A stretch of DNA of 6,890 nucleotides, from NCBI GenBank assembly GCA_005239615.1, contig SBBR01000009.1:1-6890 (forward strand), in the 5' to 3' direction. This document shows, piece by piece, positions 5,045-6,890 of this stretch. Both the position numbers and the translations under genes were made by a program. Numbering within the stretch: position 1 is the first letter of the stretch; every line of letters begins with the position of its first letter. Below the pieces are notes generated by a model. It was not told the DNA's origin and made no database searches. It saw only the letters and a list, made by a program, of their open reading frames with translations. Source of the stretch: an archaeon. GTDB taxonomy: Archaea > Iainarchaeota > Iainarchaeia > Iainarchaeales > Iainarchaeaceae.

Positions 5045-6811
5045 ATGGATTCCGGGGGCACAATGCCACAGGAAGAAATAGCCTCGCCAAAGGTCGCGGT
5101 CCCAGAACCGCACGTGATAGCGTTCATTGGCGTGATGGTAGTAGTGCTGGCTTTCTCAGCCTATTTCAGGGTCAATAGCCCACATGCAAACCAGCCGACC
5201 GATGATGAATTCTATACAATGATACCCGCGGTGAAGCTAAATGTACCCCACCCGAATTATGACCCGCGAATGTTCAACTTCCACCACCCCTTTTTTGGCT
5301 TCAAGCTCATGGGCGCACTGATTGACAGGGGCAAGGCGTACACGAACACTGTCAATATTCCGCCCAACCTGCTTTATTGGTCTTACATGGCGGCGCCGGA
5401 ACTGCGTGATGAGGAGAAATCGATGCGCTTCATGACTGCACTTTTTGGCATGCTCCTCCTCATCCCTGTATTCCTCATTGGACGGGAACTTTACGGGAAC
5501 ATTGCAGGCCTTCTGGCAGCCTCGCTGACAGGGATTTCTGTCGGCTTCATCAACCTTTCAAGGGTCGCGTTTCAGGACGCTTTCCTACCATTCTTCATGT
5601 TCATGGCGATGTACTTTGGCATGAAGTACCTGAAGGCGGATGAAAAGGAAAAGGTGCTTGGCGTCGATAAAGCACTGGTTAACATGCTGCTCGCGCTCGT
5701 GTTTCTTTACTTGAGCTTTATCGTGAGGATAGGGCAGCCTTTGCTGGTTTTCCTTGCACTTGTACTGGCAGTGTTTATTAGGAAAGGAAAGAAGTACGCG
5801 TGGGTGTTCCTGTACTCGGTTCCAATAATGGCCACTGTCGTCCTGCTATCATTTGGCGTGGAGCCTATAATGCAAATGCTGTCGTTGAGGGGTGGAAAGG
5901 TCATCGAGATAGCGCTTAATACGGGATTCATCCAAGGGGCTGTTGCACAGGGGGCCTATGCATCCACTCTCATGCTTGCGTTCACCGCCTACCTCGTTGC
6001 TGCAGACTTCCTCCCAAAACCGCAGAAAATGGTGTTCAGCGGAAAACTATCCCTGCGTGAAATCAGGGACAGGCTCGGGCTATCCTCAACAAGCGAGGCA
6101 CGTGATTACATTGAGAGGAACTACGAGTACAATAGAGAGGGAGACAGTTATACAGTACTAGAGAAAAAAGCCCAGGGATTCATGGAAAAACTCTCTACTT
6201 TTTTTTGGGGGCTGGAATCGGGAAAAAAGTTTCTCCTCATGACCTTTGCTCTCCTGCTGCTTGCAGCCATATTCACTGAAACCGGCAGCACTCCAAGGCT
6301 TTATTTGTTCATCTTCATACTTCCCATTATCTTTGTTGCCGGAAAAATCGTTCGGTTCTCAAGGCACGTGCAATATATGGCTTTGTCCCTTGCTCTGCTA
6401 GCCGACACCTACAGCCTTTATGCTGCAAATCCGAATTTCAACGAATACACGGTGTTCGGAATACAACCCATTTATATCCTGAACTTTAAAAGCCAGTACA
6501 TGGAGACCCTTGATTTCCTTTCCGACGAGAATGGCCCGAAAGTCATTACAAACGAGCCTGGCCTGCTCCTGAGGTATGCCAATTCCGAGCCGCTGCCGCC
6601 TAATTATCGTGGTTTCAGCGAATCAGAGAACTGCAATGACGACTATTTCAGGGCGCAAAAAGGCAACATCCTTGTTTACAGGCGCCTAGAGTATGACCTC
6701 AATTCCAACCAGTATATCTGCCCAGCCATAAGAAACGCGAACCTGGTGCCGATAAAGAATGTCAGTGATGGCGCAGTGGGAACGCTTTTTGAGATTTACA
6801 GGTTCAGCTAG
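5045..6811 (+). CDS. GT39-like polytopic membrane glycosyltransferase
   Basis: The roughly 588-residue protein is a multi-pass membrane enzyme of the PMT/GT39 type (GT-C fold), predicted to use a polyprenyl-phosphate sugar on the extracytoplasmic face. Numbering from the TTG at 5042: a TM helix (25-43) is followed by a loop with DDE (54-56), the acidic catalytic pattern. FNFHHPFFGFKLM (78-90) then resembles the family's HPP..K segment, and a second loop has SRVAFQDAFLPFF with Asp179. Many helices follow (about 132-147, 152-170, 180-195, 210-228, 232-246, 252-270, 305-322, 397-412, 418-436, 443-460). Two parts are unusual: a charged soluble insert (about 328-390) between helices, and a 110-residue C-terminal soluble tail (about 480-589) with Cys531 and Cys560. 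The start is uncertain: TTG 5042, ATG 5045 or ATG 5063. ATG 5045 is chosen for its 7-base gap from GGTG. The substrate is unknown; S-layer or pilin glycosylation is plausible. Confidence 0.85.
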   Translation: MDSGGTMPQEEIASPKVAVPEPHVIAFIGVMVVVLAFSAYFRVNSPHANQPTDDEFYTMIPAVKLNVPHPNYDPRMFNFHHPFFGFKLMGALIDRGKAYTNTVNIPPNLLYWSYMAAPELRDEEKSMRFMTALFGMLLLIPVFLIGRELYGNIAGLLAASLTGISVGFINLSRVAFQDAFLPFFMFMAMYFGMKYLKADEKEKVLGVDKALVNMLLALVFLYLSFIVRIGQPLLVFLALVLAVFIRKGKKYAWVFLYSVPIMATVVLLSFGVEPIMQMLSLRGGKVIEIALNTGFIQGAVAQGAYASTLMLAFTAYLVAADFLPKPQKMVFSGKLSLREIRDRLGLSSTSEARDYIERNYEYNREGDSYTVLEKKAQGFMEKLSTFFWGLESGKKFLLMTFALLLLAAIFTETGSTPRLYLFIFILPIIFVAGKIVRFSRHVQYMALSLALLADTYSLYAANPNFNEYTVFGIQPIYILNFKSQYMETLDFLSDENGPKVITNEPGLLLRYANSEPLPPNYRGFSESENCNDDYFRAQKGNILVYRRLEYDLNSNQYICPAIRNANLVPIKNVSDGAVGTLFEIYRFS

Positions 6812-6817
6812 CCTAGA

Positions 6818-6833
6818 ATTCTGTCTGCAGAAT
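6818..6833 (+). repeat. Small hairpin after the intact glycosyltransferase
   Basis: ATTCTG-TCTG-CAGAAT is a perfect 6-bp stem with a 4-base loop, beginning 6 bases after the stop codon. No T-run follows before the window ends, so a terminator role is uncertain. The remaining bases to 6890 show no supported gene. Confidence 0.35.
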
Positions 6834-6890
6834 GAGCCGACAGGAATTGAATAAACATCTGTCAACTTCATGGGCGAGGCAGTGTCCACC

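Noticed and set aside
6686..6889. 67-codon minus-strand open frame at the right edge
   Set aside because: Most of it is antisense to the C-terminus of the intact glycosyltransferase, and no family pattern is visible.
6870..6890. ATG open to the window end, with a TATA-like GAATAAAC about 20 bases before it
   Set aside because: Only seven codons are visible, the TATA spacing is too short, and there is no ribosome-binding site.

Overview
The window looks archaeal. Promoter-like elements are TATA boxes of the TTTAWATA/TTTAAAT type, about 25-30 bases ahead of starts. Ribosome-binding sites contain GGTGA or GTGAT, one gene appears to be leaderless, and the proteins are archaeal in style: a DUF87/HerA-type ATPase, GT39-like membrane glycosyltransferases and a winged-helix protein. 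Arginine is often AGG and lysine AAG, and overall GC is about half. The mix of short genes and family members would suit a DPANN-type lineage (Diapherotrites/Micrarchaeota-like). That placement is inference; nothing here fixes the taxon.

Layout. Bases 1-66 may be the 3' end of an upstream gene. Next comes a membrane-anchored protein with a GATase1-like fold (103-978, TTG start). A 198-base spacer holds a small hairpin and a possible 32-codon ORF. A winged-helix regulator candidate (1177-1650) follows; its promoter and start lie inside an array of palindromic TCATGA boxes set one helical turn apart. Bases 1651-2302 hold no intact gene. They contain a likely terminator, two inverted repeats, a T9 tract on the minus strand, and the decayed N-terminus of a GT39-like gene on the minus strand (2186 to about 1948). 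That remnant faces away from a HerA-like ATPase gene (2303-3598), and a near-symmetrical promoter region lies between them. Downstream is a second GT39-like gene, almost full length but broken by an in-frame TAG and a later frameshift (3664-4960). The third GT39-like gene is intact (5045-6811). The last 79 bases hold only a short hairpin.

How the parts relate. Three GT39/PMT-type (GT-C fold) glycosyltransferase genes in different states lie within 5 kb: one remnant, one recently broken, one intact. This suggests a surface-glycosylation locus with gene turnover. Such enzymes use polyprenyl-phosphate sugars on the outer face of the membrane. The HerA-like ATPase and the winged-helix protein have no proven link to glycosylation and may be chance neighbours. 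The clearest unexplained signal is the helically phased TCATGA array over the start of the winged-helix gene, which looks like an autoregulatory operator. The broken reading frames could also be sequencing or assembly errors; read-level data would decide.
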